Origin: Aliidiomarina halalkaliphila | GTDB lineage: Bacteria > Pseudomonadota > Gammaproteobacteria > Enterobacterales > Alteromonadaceae | Reading direction: 5' to 3' | Length of the DNA: 64,000 nucleotides | Assembly (NCBI RefSeq): GCF_007096385.1 | Contig: NZ_VJWL01000005.1 | Span: forward strand, 52,990-116,989 | Shown here: in pieces, positions 54,508-63,820 of the stretch | Layout of the letters: each line of letters starts with the position of its first letter | Numbering within the stretch: the stretch's first letter is position 1 | Made by a program: the position numbers and the translations under genes | The notes under the pieces: generated by a model | What the model was told of the DNA's origin: nothing | Databases searched by the model: none | The model's input: only the letters and a program-made list of their open reading frames with translations

Positions 54508-56430
54508 GTGAAGCCAACGCCCACGCTAACAACGACTCGTCATATCATGCTACTCGACCATAGCATCGAGTTACCACCTTTGCCTGAGCATCCGTTGATT
54601 TGCGCTTTAGATCGCCATCATATTACCCAATACCGCCGTTATCTCGGTATGGAGCACACACTTGTTTACCTCGACCTACGGCAGGGAATGCATGCTGATG
54701 CGTTGGTCGCACTCGCGGGAACCATCCGGGAAAACGGCTGTTTGGTGGTGCACTGTAATCGCGAAGAACCTGGAGCCACCCTCGAACGTCTGATTGCTTT
54801 GAGCGACGATATCCCTTGTGTTCAACCCATCCAAGACATAGACCAACTCAACGCAATCATAGAGACAGCTTTAGAGCAGGCAGAAGCGACGCCAATTCAT
54901 GCAGGGTTCACACCTACCAAACAGCAATACGCGCTACTGGATACCTTAGATGGCTTACTCGCAAACAGTAGTTCATGTGTCGCCTATTTAGAGGCCGCCC
55001 GAGGCCGCGGTAAATCAAGTATCCTCGGTCATTGGATTGCTACCCGGTCGATTACAGCAACCGTGTGTGCGCCATCGAAAATACAGGCAGAGCGCCTGTT
55101 AACGCGTGCACACGGAGGTGCATATCGCTTTATTCCCCCTGATCAATTACTCGATTGGACTCCAGATAGCGATTCCGAATGGCTCATTATCGACGAGGCA
55201 GCAAGCATTCCTGCACATGTCCTTGGCGAATGTACTGAACGCGCTCAGCGGTTAATTCTCGCTAGCACCTCAGAAGGTTACGAATGTGCGGGTAGGAATT
55301 TCTCGCTGCGGCTCAAAAAGCGCTTACCTAACCTGTTTGATACCGTATGTCTGTTGGAGCTCACCGAGCCAATTCGATGGCCTCATCACGATGCTCTGGA
55401 ATTACTATTGAATGAAACCTTCTGCATGTTTCAAGGCGATGCACCGCAATTAAGCGACGACGAGCGCAAACTGGGAATGTCTGTACGTTTTGTCAAACCA
55501 GCGGATTTGAGCCTGCATGAATTTAGCCATGTGTTTACCATGTTGATGGCCGCACATTATCAATCGTCCCCGAACGACGTTAGAATGCTGCTCGAGGAAA
55601 ACGATCAGCAATTGATTCTCGGCTATATTGCCGACGAGCTCGTGGCTGCCTGTTGGTTAGCATTTGAATCACCTCTTTCGCAGGATCTCCGACAATCAGT
55701 ATGGCAGGGCAAGCGCCGCGTTCCCGGACATTTGCTGACGCAATCACTTGGATACCATTTGCGTGAAAAAGATCTGATGAGGAAGGCCTACGCGCGCATC
55801 GTACGTATCGTAGTCGCCCCAGAGCTCCAGCAGCAAGGGCTAGGATCGGAATTCTTAACGCGTATCATCAGCTTTTATCGCACCTCTGGTTTTTTTGCGA
55901 TCGGAACCAGCTTTGGCGCAACTCATGATTTACTTCGGTTTTGGCGCCATGCAGGGTTTCGATTACTTCGTTTTGGTCAGAAAGCAGACGCCGCAAGCGG
56001 TCATGTATCCGCACTGATGTTATATCCACTGACTCATTCGGCAAGTATTGAGTTAGATTGCTTGCACCATCGCAACATGCTCACGCTCCCGTTTCAGGCG
56101 ATAAAGCAACCTCAGGATGGTTTCTTCTATGTGCTCCCTGTAGACACTTTAATCGCTAGCGACCAAATAATGCTGTGTCGGTATGTACAGGAAATGCTCG
56201 TGGCCTTTGTTGCCCAATGGGTGAACTTTGGTTTAGCACAACCTGTGTTCGCTGCCGGCATGCATTATGGTTTGATCACATTTCCCAATGCTCACAACGC
56301 AAAAATCAAAGACGCACTGTTCAGCGACACCTCACTCAAAGATCTTGCCAAGCACTGGAAACTTCAGGGGAAAAAAGAAGCCGAACAATACTTGCGGGAA
56401 GTTTGTGCGCAAGCACGGCTATCGGTATAG
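54508..56430 (+). CDS. tmcA: tRNA(Met) cytidine acetyltransferase TmcA
   Basis: GTG 54508 lies after AAGGA; the product has 640 residues (E. coli 671). An N-terminal helical/DUF1726 region is followed by a helicase-like ATPase with Walker A EAARGRGKSS and Walker B LIIDEAASIP, then a GNAT domain (RIVRIVVAPELQQQGLGSEF, with the acetyl-CoA loop QQQGLG). It acetylates cytidine 34 in elongator tRNA-Met, using ATP and acetyl-CoA. It stands alone between a terminator and the prolyl oligopeptidase gene. Confidence 0.94.
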   Translation: MKPTPTLTTTRHIMLLDHSIELPPLPEHPLICALDRHHITQYRRYLGMEHTLVYLDLRQGMHADALVALAGTIRENGCLVVHCNREEPGATLERLIALSDDIPCVQPIQDIDQLNAIIETALEQAEATPIHAGFTPTKQQYALLDTLDGLLANSSSCVAYLEAARGRGKSSILGHWIATRSITATVCAPSKIQAERLLTRAHGGAYRFIPPDQLLDWTPDSDSEWLIIDEAASIPAHVLGECTERAQRLILASTSEGYECAGRNFSLRLKKRLPNLFDTVCLLELTEPIRWPHHDALELLLNETFCMFQGDAPQLSDDERKLGMSVRFVKPADLSLHEFSHVFTMLMAAHYQSSPNDVRMLLEENDQQLILGYIADELVAACWLAFESPLSQDLRQSVWQGKRRVPGHLLTQSLGYHLREKDLMRKAYARIVRIVVAPELQQQGLGSEFLTRIISFYRTSGFFAIGTSFGATHDLLRFWRHAGFRLLRFGQKADAASGHVSALMLYPLTHSASIELDCLHHRNMLTLPFQAIKQPQDGFFYVLPVDTLIASDQIMLCRYVQEMLVAFVAQWVNFGLAQPVFAAGMHYGLITFPNAHNAKIKDALFSDTSLKDLAKHWKLQGKKEAEQYLREVCAQARLSV

Positions 56431-56479
56431 TAATCGCCACAATAATCATCAGTCTTTTTGATAAGTCATGAGGAACATC

Positions 56480-58651
56480 ATGGGTTCAAATTTTAATCGT
56501 CTGAGTATAAAAAAGAGCAGCATTGCCGCGATGACCAGCCTTCTGTTGTTGGCAGGGTGTGCACAAGTCGTTGAGCCAGAAGCAGAGAGACCTGCTGGCC
56601 CAGACTATCCAGCATCGCCCACAGTCGCCCAGGTGGATACTTATCACGGTGTGGAAGTGGCCGACCCTTACCGTTGGTTAGAAGATATGAACTCGGCGCA
56701 AACAAAAGCCTGGGTTAATCAGCAAAACGCCCTGACCTTTCCTTATCTAGAGAACTTATCTAGCCGCGACTCATTTAAAGAGCGGCTCACTCAGGTATGG
56801 AACTACGAGCGTTTAAGCACACCGTTCCGTGTGCATAACCAGTATTTTTATTATCAAAACCAAGGGTTGCAGAATCAATCCGTACTATTCGTCACCGCTG
56901 ACGTAAATCACCCAGGCCGCGTATTGATCGATCCGAATCAACTTAGTGAAGACGGAACTATCTCTTTATCGCGGGTGTATATTAGTCCACAGGCCAATTA
57001 CATCGCCTATGGCGTATCCGACGGCGGCTCCGACTGGGTCGAGTTCCGTGTTCGTGATATCCGTACCGGAGAGGACCTGATCACATCGATTACCGGTACG
57101 AAGTTCACCAATTTATCTTGGCTGCCGGATGAGTCGGGCTTTTATTACAGCCGCTATCCGGAAGGTGGCGACGGCGTTGCCGATGATCAACAAACGGTAC
57201 AAATCTATTTCCATCAGCTTGGAACGGTGCAAAGTGCCGACCAAAAAATATATGCGGTGGAAAGCGAGCGCCCGATAAACCCTTACCCCACAGTAACGAG
57301 CGATGGTCGATTTTTGATCGCCACTCATTGGGACGGATACATGGCCAATGCGGTATATGTAAAAAATCTCACCAACGATCAGGCCGAATGGCGTCCACTT
57401 TTGGATCAATGGGATGGACTCTATTCGCTCGTTGAAACAGATGGCAATATTTTCTATTTCTCCACAACGAACGAAGCTCCGACAGGTCGTGTGATTGCCG
57501 TCGATGTCAATCGACCTGAACCAGCCCATTGGCAGGAAATCATCCCCGCGCGCGCTGAAACACTCGATAGCATTTCTTACGTCGGCGGTAAGTTCTTTGC
57601 AAGCTACTTAAAAGATGCTCAGTCGATGGTGCATATTTATGATGCCCACGGACGTTTTGAACGCGAGCTAGCGCTTCCGGAAATCGGCTCCGTATCTGGT
57701 TTTACTGGTCAAAAAGATCATCGCGAGACGTTCTTCCGCTTAACAAGTTTTACTCAACCCGGCGCCATTTACCGCTTGGATATTAGTTCCGGTGAAGCGG
57801 AACTACACCAGCAAACTGAAGTGAATGCCGACCTAACCGGCTATATCACCGAGCAAGTGTTTTATGAAAGCAAGGACGGCACACGCGTCCCTATGTTTAT
57901 CGTGCGTCATGAGTCCACAGAGCTTGATGGTAATGCGCCATTGCTTTTGCATGGCTACGGTGGCTTTAATATCTCAATCACTCCAGGATTCAGTCCTGCG
58001 CGCTTAGTATGGCTCGAGCGTGGTGGCATCCTAGCGTTACCAAATCTACGCGGTGGCGGTGAGTATGGCTTTGAGTGGCACCAAGCAGGTACACGCCTCA
58101 ACAAGCAAAATGTCTTTGACGACTTTATTGCAGCAGCGGAGTATCTCATTGAACATCAGTACACCAACCCTAACCGCCTCGCAATTCAAGGGGGCTCCAA
58201 CGGCGGCTTATTAGTTGCTGCTGTAACGTTGCAACGCCCAGAACTCTTTGCAGCAACGTTGCCCGCGGTTGGCGTACTCGACATGTTGCGATACCACACA
58301 CCTAGCGCCAATGCGCGCGCCTGGAGTGACGACTTCGGTTTGAGCGAAAACGCGGATGAGTTTGAAGCTTTGTATGCATACTCGCCTGTACACAATACAC
58401 AACCCGGTGTTTGCTATCCTGCCACCTTGATCACCACAGGCGATCACGATGACCGTGTGGTACCATGGCACAGCTATAAATATGCGGCTGTGATGCAACG
58501 GGATCAGGGCTGTGAAAACCCGATTTTACTTCGCGTAGAAACCCGTGCAGGGCACGGTGCTGGCACACCAACCTGGATGCGCATTGAGCAAATCGCTGAC
58601 CAGTGGGCATTCTTGGTCGAACACTTAGGTGTCGAATACAGCGAAAATTAA
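56480..58651 (+). CDS. Prolyl oligopeptidase (S9A), predicted lipoprotein
   Basis: ATG 56480, five bases after GAGGA, gives 723 residues. The N-terminus has a lipoprotein signal with LLLLAGC as lipobox, so the enzyme is probably membrane-anchored in the periplasm. The body is a seven-bladed propeller (about 70-430) beginning with DPYRWLEDMNSA, followed by the alpha/beta-hydrolase with Ser in QGGSNGGLL (near 572), Asp in DHDDRVVPWHS (near 657) and His in RAGHGAGTP (near 692). It cleaves peptides after proline, so it may feed proline to PutA. Other S9 subfamilies are less likely given the length and motifs. Confidence 0.93.
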   Translation: MGSNFNRLSIKKSSIAAMTSLLLLAGCAQVVEPEAERPAGPDYPASPTVAQVDTYHGVEVADPYRWLEDMNSAQTKAWVNQQNALTFPYLENLSSRDSFKERLTQVWNYERLSTPFRVHNQYFYYQNQGLQNQSVLFVTADVNHPGRVLIDPNQLSEDGTISLSRVYISPQANYIAYGVSDGGSDWVEFRVRDIRTGEDLITSITGTKFTNLSWLPDESGFYYSRYPEGGDGVADDQQTVQIYFHQLGTVQSADQKIYAVESERPINPYPTVTSDGRFLIATHWDGYMANAVYVKNLTNDQAEWRPLLDQWDGLYSLVETDGNIFYFSTTNEAPTGRVIAVDVNRPEPAHWQEIIPARAETLDSISYVGGKFFASYLKDAQSMVHIYDAHGRFERELALPEIGSVSGFTGQKDHRETFFRLTSFTQPGAIYRLDISSGEAELHQQTEVNADLTGYITEQVFYESKDGTRVPMFIVRHESTELDGNAPLLLHGYGGFNISITPGFSPARLVWLERGGILALPNLRGGGEYGFEWHQAGTRLNKQNVFDDFIAAAEYLIEHQYTNPNRLAIQGGSNGGLLVAAVTLQRPELFAATLPAVGVLDMLRYHTPSANARAWSDDFGLSENADEFEALYAYSPVHNTQPGVCYPATLITTGDHDDRVVPWHSYKYAAVMQRDQGCENPILLRVETRAGHGAGTPTWMRIEQIADQWAFLVEHLGVEYSEN

Positions 58652-58740
58652 TCGGTAAATGATTGCTTTTAAACACGGGCGTAGGCACAATCGCGCCCGT
58701 TTTATATACACAACCCATGCATGAAAAAGGGGTGAAGATT

Positions 58741-59943
58741 ATGTCTCGAGTTTTAGTTATTGGTGCCGGTGGCGTCAGTTCAGTTGTTGTAAAAAAATGC
58801 GCAATGTTGCCTGAGTATTTTGATGAAATTCATCTTGCTTCACGGACACTATCCAAGTGCGAACGCCTGCAAGAAGAAGCGGGCAAAGACCGCGTTGTTG
58901 GCGTGTACCAAGTTGACGCCGACAATGTCGACGAGTTAGTCGCGCTCATTGAAAAAGTGAACCCGGCGCTCGTGATTAACGTCGCCTTACCCTATCAAGA
59001 TCTGCCCATTATGGATGCGTGTTTAGCAACAGGTGTTCACTATCTTGATACCGCCAATTATGAGCCAAAAGACGAAGCCAAGTTCGAGTACAGCTGGCAA
59101 TGGGCTTACCACGACCGCTTTAAAGAAGCCGGTCTTATGGCACTGTTAGGTTCGGGATTCGATCCCGGCGTGACCAACGTATTTACTGCCTACGCCGCAA
59201 AACACTACTTTGATGAAATTCATTACTTGGATATCGTTGATTGTAACGGTGGTGATCACGGCCAAGCCTTTGCCACCAACTTTAACCCTGAAATTAACAT
59301 CCGTGAGATCACGCAACGGGGTAAGTACTGGGAAAATGGCGAGTGGGTAGAGACTGACCCAATTAGCGTGCGCAAAGACTTGGATTATCCAGGGGTCGGT
59401 GTTCGCGCTTCTTACTTGCTATTCCATGAAGAGCTCGAGTCGATCGTAAAGCATTTCCCGACCATCAAGCGTGCCCGCTTCTGGATGACTTTCGGTGACG
59501 CCTATCTGAACCATTTACGAGTTCTTGAAGGCATCGGAATGACCTCCATTAAACCGATCGACTTCAACGGTCAGCAAATCGCGCCCCTCGAGTTCCTTAA
59601 AGCGGTATTACCAAACCCAGGGTCACTGGCCGAAGGCTATGAAGGCTTAACCTGTATAGGTACCTACATTACCGGCGTGAAAGACGGTAAAGAAAAGACT
59701 ATCTTTATCTATAACAATTGCGACCACGCTGAAACCAACCGTGAAGTGGGCGCCCAAGCAGTGTCGTACACCACCGGTGTACCTGCCATGATCGGTGCAT
59801 CGCTCATGCTTCAAGGAAAGTGGATGCAGCCAGGCGTGTGGAATATGGAACAATTTGACCCAGATCCATTTATGGAGCGTCTGAATCAATATGGTTTGCC
59901 ATGGCAAGTCGTGGAAGTCGACACAAGTCCTCTGGCAGACTAA
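58741..59943 (+). CDS. Carboxynorspermidine synthase (saccharopine dehydrogenase-like)
   Basis: ATG 58741 gives 400 residues; frames opening upstream lack a good ribosome-binding site. The Rossmann N-terminus is VLVIGAGGVSSVVVKKCA, and the body carries saccharopine-dehydrogenase-like blocks (NVALPYQDLPIMDACLATGVHYLDTANYE, GSGFDPGVTNVF). The next gene is nspC, which fixes the pathway: this enzyme reductively condenses aspartate semialdehyde with a diamine to give carboxy(nor)spermidine using NADPH. Which diamine (putrescine or diaminopropane) is not visible. Confidence 0.93.
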   Translation: MSRVLVIGAGGVSSVVVKKCAMLPEYFDEIHLASRTLSKCERLQEEAGKDRVVGVYQVDADNVDELVALIEKVNPALVINVALPYQDLPIMDACLATGVHYLDTANYEPKDEAKFEYSWQWAYHDRFKEAGLMALLGSGFDPGVTNVFTAYAAKHYFDEIHYLDIVDCNGGDHGQAFATNFNPEINIREITQRGKYWENGEWVETDPISVRKDLDYPGVGVRASYLLFHEELESIVKHFPTIKRARFWMTFGDAYLNHLRVLEGIGMTSIKPIDFNGQQIAPLEFLKAVLPNPGSLAEGYEGLTCIGTYITGVKDGKEKTIFIYNNCDHAETNREVGAQAVSYTTGVPAMIGASLMLQGKWMQPGVWNMEQFDPDPFMERLNQYGLPWQVVEVDTSPLAD

Positions 59944-59958
59944 TTAGGAGTGACAGCA

Positions 59959-61095
59959 ATGAGTAATCCATACCTGTCTGCACAAATTCCATCACCCTGT
60001 TATGTGATGAATGAAAAAAAGCTTCGTGAAAATTTAGAAATCATGAAGCGCGTGCAAGACGAAAGCGGTGCCAAGATTATCTTGGCACTGAAAGGTTTCT
60101 CCATGTGGAGTACATTCCCGTTGGTGCGCAAGTACTTGCAAGGGTGTACCGCAAGCTCTGCGTGGGAAGCCGAATTGGCCGCGGAAGAGTTTGGAAAGGA
60201 AGTTCATGCCTACTCACCGGCCTATAAGCCGCAAGATATGGACATTCTATTGCAACACTGCTGCCATATTTCGTTTAACAGCATTACCCAGTGGCATTTG
60301 TATCGTGATCATGTGAAGCAAGAAAAAGTGTCTATGGGATTGCGAGTAAATCCAGAGCATCAAGAAGCATCTACTGAGCTCTACGATCCTTCTGCCCCTG
60401 GGTCGCGCCTTGGCATTTTAGCGTCTCAGCTCGAAGGCGAAGACCTCACGGGTATTGAAGGCCTGCACGTTCACAATTTATGTGAATGTGACTCCTTTGC
60501 TCTTGAGCGTACTTTGGCTGCTGTGGAAGCTAAATTTGGTAAGTGGCTGCCGCAAATGAAGTGGCTTAACCTCGGTGGCGGTCACCTGATGACCCGCAAA
60601 GGCTATGATGTCGACCATCTGATCGCACAGCTTAAACGTTTGCGCGAACAGTACGATCTGGAAGTCATTTTGGAGCCAGGTTCTGCGGTTGCATGGCAAA
60701 CCGGTCCTTTAGTGGCCCAAGTCGTGGATATCGTTGAGAATAAGGGCAAAATCGCCATTCTCGATATCTCAGCTACCGCGCATATGCCAGATGTATTGGA
60801 AATGCCCTATCGACCAACCATTACCGATGCCGACCTTCCTGGTGTAAAAGCACATACCTATCGACTTGGAGGTAACAGCTGTCTCGCTGGCGATGTGATT
60901 GGCGAATATAGCTTTGATAAAAAACTGAAGCCAGGTGATCGGGTCATCTTCGAAGATATGATGCATTACACCATGGTGAAAACGACTTATTTTAACGGGG
61001 TCGAACACCCGGCGATTGGTATTCTTGAAGAGAGTGGAATCTTCCGCTTAGTGCGTAAGTTTAATTATCACGACTTCAAGGATCGTCTATCCTAA
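59959..61095 (+). CDS. nspC: Carboxynorspermidine decarboxylase NspC
   Basis: ATG 59959, eight bases after AGGAG, gives 378 residues. PLP-dependent fold III decarboxylase: the PLP Lys lies in IILALKGFSMWST, and HNLCECDS, WLNLGGGH, ILEPGSA, SATAHMPDVLEM and RLGGNSCLAGD are family blocks. It decarboxylates carboxy(nor)spermidine to the triamine, completing the S-adenosylmethionine-independent route. It follows the synthase with a 15-bp gap, in one operon. Norspermidine/spermidine levels affect biofilms in Vibrio; whether that applies here is unknown. Confidence 0.96.
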   Translation: MSNPYLSAQIPSPCYVMNEKKLRENLEIMKRVQDESGAKIILALKGFSMWSTFPLVRKYLQGCTASSAWEAELAAEEFGKEVHAYSPAYKPQDMDILLQHCCHISFNSITQWHLYRDHVKQEKVSMGLRVNPEHQEASTELYDPSAPGSRLGILASQLEGEDLTGIEGLHVHNLCECDSFALERTLAAVEAKFGKWLPQMKWLNLGGGHLMTRKGYDVDHLIAQLKRLREQYDLEVILEPGSAVAWQTGPLVAQVVDIVENKGKIAILDISATAHMPDVLEMPYRPTITDADLPGVKAHTYRLGGNSCLAGDVIGEYSFDKKLKPGDRVIFEDMMHYTMVKTTYFNGVEHPAIGILEESGIFRLVRKFNYHDFKDRLS

Positions 61096-61103
61096 AGGTT
61101 CGC

Positions 61104-61850
61104 TTAAGCTGAGCGACGGTGTTTAATCCACTGCGCTAAGCCTTCAAGCACCAGATGAGGCCTTTCCTCTACGACACCTTCGGGAACGTGAGGAAGGGCC
61201 TTTTTATTGATTAGCTTCCCATCACCACCGGTGATAATCACACGGTCGGGATATTCCTGGAGCGACTCTTTGGCAGCAAGCACTGCTTCTGCTGCAAATC
61301 CTTGCAAACTCGCTTGGCAACCCAAATGGATAGCCGCTTCTGTGCCTTTGCCGATTAATCCCACTGGGGCTTCATCGTTAATACGTAACCGGCTACTTTT
61401 TTGAATGAGCGCTTCTTGCATCAAGCGAAAGCCAGGCGCTATCCAGCCGCCAAGGTGTTCACCGTCCGCACTTAACACATCAAGAGTCACCGCTGTTCCT
61501 GCATCAATAATGGCAACAGACTCTTTAGCAGGCCGCACCGCAAGTAAAGTAAGCCACCTGTCTACGCCGAGACGGCTCGGATCTTGATAACACAGGGTGA
61601 TATCGTATCCCGACTCAACGACTGCTTCCTGGACCTCTGCACGGCCTTTACAGGCATCATGCAGTCGCTGTACATGCTCCGGTTTCGCAACATTTGCTAC
61701 AGCCACGTAAGGCGCGCTTATGGATTGAATCAACGCAATGAGTGGCTCTAGCTCTGAGCCCACGCCAAGAAACTCTAAAGTCTCCTGATCCGTTACGCGG
61801 GCAAGCTTCCAGCGGGTATTGCCAAATTCAAGCAGAAGGGGTTCGGACAC
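61104..61850 (-). CDS. coaX: Type III pantothenate kinase CoaX
   Basis: The GTG start at 61850 with GGAGG eight bases upstream gives 248 residues; a frame opening at TTG 61865 is less likely. ASKHA kinase motifs: LLLEFGNTRWK, DPSRLGVDRWLTLLA, AIIDAGTAVTLDVL and IITGGDG. It phosphorylates pantothenate, the first step of coenzyme A synthesis, and type III enzymes are not feedback-inhibited by CoA. The first acidic residue of the phosphate loop is Glu in place of the usual Asp. It overlaps the end of birA by 23 bases. Confidence 0.93.
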   Translation of the reverse strand: MSEPLLLEFGNTRWKLARVTDQETLEFLGVGSELEPLIALIQSISAPYVAVANVAKPEHVQRLHDACKGRAEVQEAVVESGYDITLCYQDPSRLGVDRWLTLLAVRPAKESVAIIDAGTAVTLDVLSADGEHLGGWIAPGFRLMQEALIQKSSRLRINDEAPVGLIGKGTEAAIHLGCQASLQGFAAEAVLAAKESLQEYPDRVIITGGDGKLINKKALPHVPEGVVEERPHLVLEGLAQWIKHRRSA

Positions 61851-62814
61851 TAATTTCGCCTCCAAAATAACGTTTCAATCCGTCTTCTTGTTTCACCAAG
61901 AATGCGCCCATCTCATCAATGCCGTGACCAATACCTACATGCTCATGTTGGCCGAGTAATACACGTACTGGCTTTTGATAGAAGTAATCGAAACGACGCC
62001 AAGTGGCAAGTACGTTCGCCAAGCCTTCTGCATCGTGGCCACGCAATGCATGTGCGCAGCGGTGAACGATCAGGGCGGCCCAGTGATTACGATCGATGGT
62101 TTCGTCATGATGGAGCTGCACCGCGGTGTAAGGTTGATCGATACTTTGTAGATCGTCGGGCATGCTCAGATTAATCCCGACCCCTACCACGGCGAACCCC
62201 TCACCCTCAGCTTGGCCTTCCAGCTCAACCAGAATTCCTGCGGCTTTTTTGCCACCAATATAAACATCATTCGGCCACTTGACCGACACATCAGCGATTC
62301 CTTGTTGCGACAACTCACGGGCCAATGCCAGACCTAAGGCCACACTCATCCCTGTTGCTGAATTCAAACCGCCAGTGAGTGGCCAATACATCGACAAGTA
62401 TAAATTCGTACCAAAAGGCGAGAACCATGGGCGGCCGCGACGTCCCCGACCCTTCACCTGCATCTCTGCGAGTACGGCAGTCCCCGGCTTAATTTCCGGA
62501 TCATTAACAATCTTCTGTTTCAGTACATCGTTGGTGGAATCCGTGACATGCAATACATCGATATCGAGCTGCTTGCTTGAATGGGGTAAATGCTTACGAA
62601 TCTCCTCGAGATCAAGCAACTGAATCGGATGTGCAAGCCGATAGCCCTTGCCAGTCACACGGAAAATATCAACGCCAAGCTCACCGAGTTTTTGTACGTG
62701 CTTATTGACCGACGCTCGGGAGATACCAATCTTGTCACCGAGTGCTTGGCCAGAATGAAATTTTCCATCAGCCAAGGCTTGCATCAGAATTGAATCAATA
62801 TCTCTACGCGCCAT
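61828..62814 (-). CDS. birA: Bifunctional biotin-protein ligase / biotin operon repressor BirA
   Basis: The 328-residue product has an N-terminal winged HTH (about 1-60, QALGDKIGISRASVNKHVQKL) and a ligase domain with DSTNDVL, KGRGRRGRPWFSPFGTNLYLSM (adenylate loop), VKWPNDVYIGGKKAAGILVE and VGVGINLS, plus an SH3-like C-terminal part. It biotinylates acetyl-CoA carboxylase and, as a holorepressor, can shut biotin genes. It starts 11 bases inside the end of murB and its end holds the coaX ribosome-binding site. Confidence 0.96.
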   Translation of the reverse strand: MARRDIDSILMQALADGKFHSGQALGDKIGISRASVNKHVQKLGELGVDIFRVTGKGYRLAHPIQLLDLEEIRKHLPHSSKQLDIDVLHVTDSTNDVLKQKIVNDPEIKPGTAVLAEMQVKGRGRRGRPWFSPFGTNLYLSMYWPLTGGLNSATGMSVALGLALARELSQQGIADVSVKWPNDVYIGGKKAAGILVELEGQAEGEGFAVVGVGINLSMPDDLQSIDQPYTAVQLHHDETIDRNHWAALIVHRCAHALRGHDAEGLANVLATWRRFDYFYQKPVRVLLGQHEHVGIGHGIDEMGAFLVKQEDGLKRYFGGEISVRTPSA

Positions 62815-63820
62815 CTTGCCACCAATGGGATTTAGGAATGAGACCAGAACGGTTCAATAAACGCACTTCTGGTTCTAACTTTACGCCATAAATATCATGC
62901 ACTTGTGCAATTATTTGATGGGCCAACTGGGAGAGTTCTTGTCCACTAGCTGCGCCCCGATTCACCAACACAAGTGCTTGCTGCTCATGAACACCCGCAT
63001 CACCAACCTGCAGGGCTTTTAGCCCCGCTTTATCGATAAGCCATCCCGCAGGGATCTTACTTGATTGGTCATCAACCGGGTAAACAGGCATTGTCGGGTA
63101 CTTCTCCTGAAGCATTTTCAATCGCGTATGATCGACAACTGGGTTTTTGAAAAAGCTTCCGGCATTTGGAATTTCTGCAGGATCCGGCAATTTCCGTCGA
63201 CGCACAGTGATAACGCGTTGCATCACTTCATGAGCGGTTGATGAACTTGGCATATCCGCAAGATCTGCATAGCTAAGCGTTGGCGCCCAATCCTTAGGAA
63301 TACGCAGATGTACATCCGTAATTACAAAATGAGAGAATTCTGGGGTCTTAAACACACTTTCCCGGTAACTAAAGCCACAGCTGTCTTTAGGTAAATAGCG
63401 TGCTTCTCCAGTTTTGAGATCATAGCCTTCAACGGCTTCAATAAATTCACTTAATTCAACACCATAGGCACCAATGTTTTGCACTGGCGCGGCACCAACG
63501 CTCCCCGGAATTAGCGCCAGGTTCTCTAATCCAGGCATTCCATGGAGCAGCGTGTATTCCACCAGTTGATGCCAGTTTTCACCTGCAGCAACCTGCAAAG
63601 ACCATGCATCGGAATGTTCCGTTACTTCAATACCACGCAATTGAATCCAAAGAATTTTACCTTGGAAGTCTTCCGTAAAAATTGTATTAGTGCCCTCTCC
63701 CAAGATCCAAAGTTCATCGGGATTAGTTAATTCAGACAGCTGATCGCGATGTGTCACACTGATCACTTCGTTCGCAGAAGCTGATATTCGGAAACTATGC
63801 TTGTCTTTCAATGAAACCAT
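62804..63820 (-). CDS. murB: UDP-N-acetylenolpyruvoylglucosamine reductase MurB
   Basis: The 338-residue type I MurB begins with an FAD-binding domain (LWILGEGTNTIFTEDF, LALIPGSVGAAPVQNIGAYGVEL). Catalytic residues are visible: Arg in FSYRESVF, Ser in GSFFKNPVV and Glu in LEPEVRLL. It reduces UDP-GlcNAc-enolpyruvate to UDP-MurNAc in peptidoglycan synthesis. It leads the murB-birA-coaX row, each gene overlapping the next, so one promoter probably serves all. The promoter lies in the 180-bp tail of the window. Confidence 0.96.
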   Translation of the reverse strand: MVSLKDKHSFRISASANEVISVTHRDQLSELTNPDELWILGEGTNTIFTEDFQGKILWIQLRGIEVTEHSDAWSLQVAAGENWHQLVEYTLLHGMPGLENLALIPGSVGAAPVQNIGAYGVELSEFIEAVEGYDLKTGEARYLPKDSCGFSYRESVFKTPEFSHFVITDVHLRIPKDWAPTLSYADLADMPSSSTAHEVMQRVITVRRRKLPDPAEIPNAGSFFKNPVVDHTRLKMLQEKYPTMPVYPVDDQSSKIPAGWLIDKAGLKALQVGDAGVHEQQALVLVNRGAASGQELSQLAHQIIAQVHDIYGVKLEPEVRLLNRSGLIPKSHWWQDGA

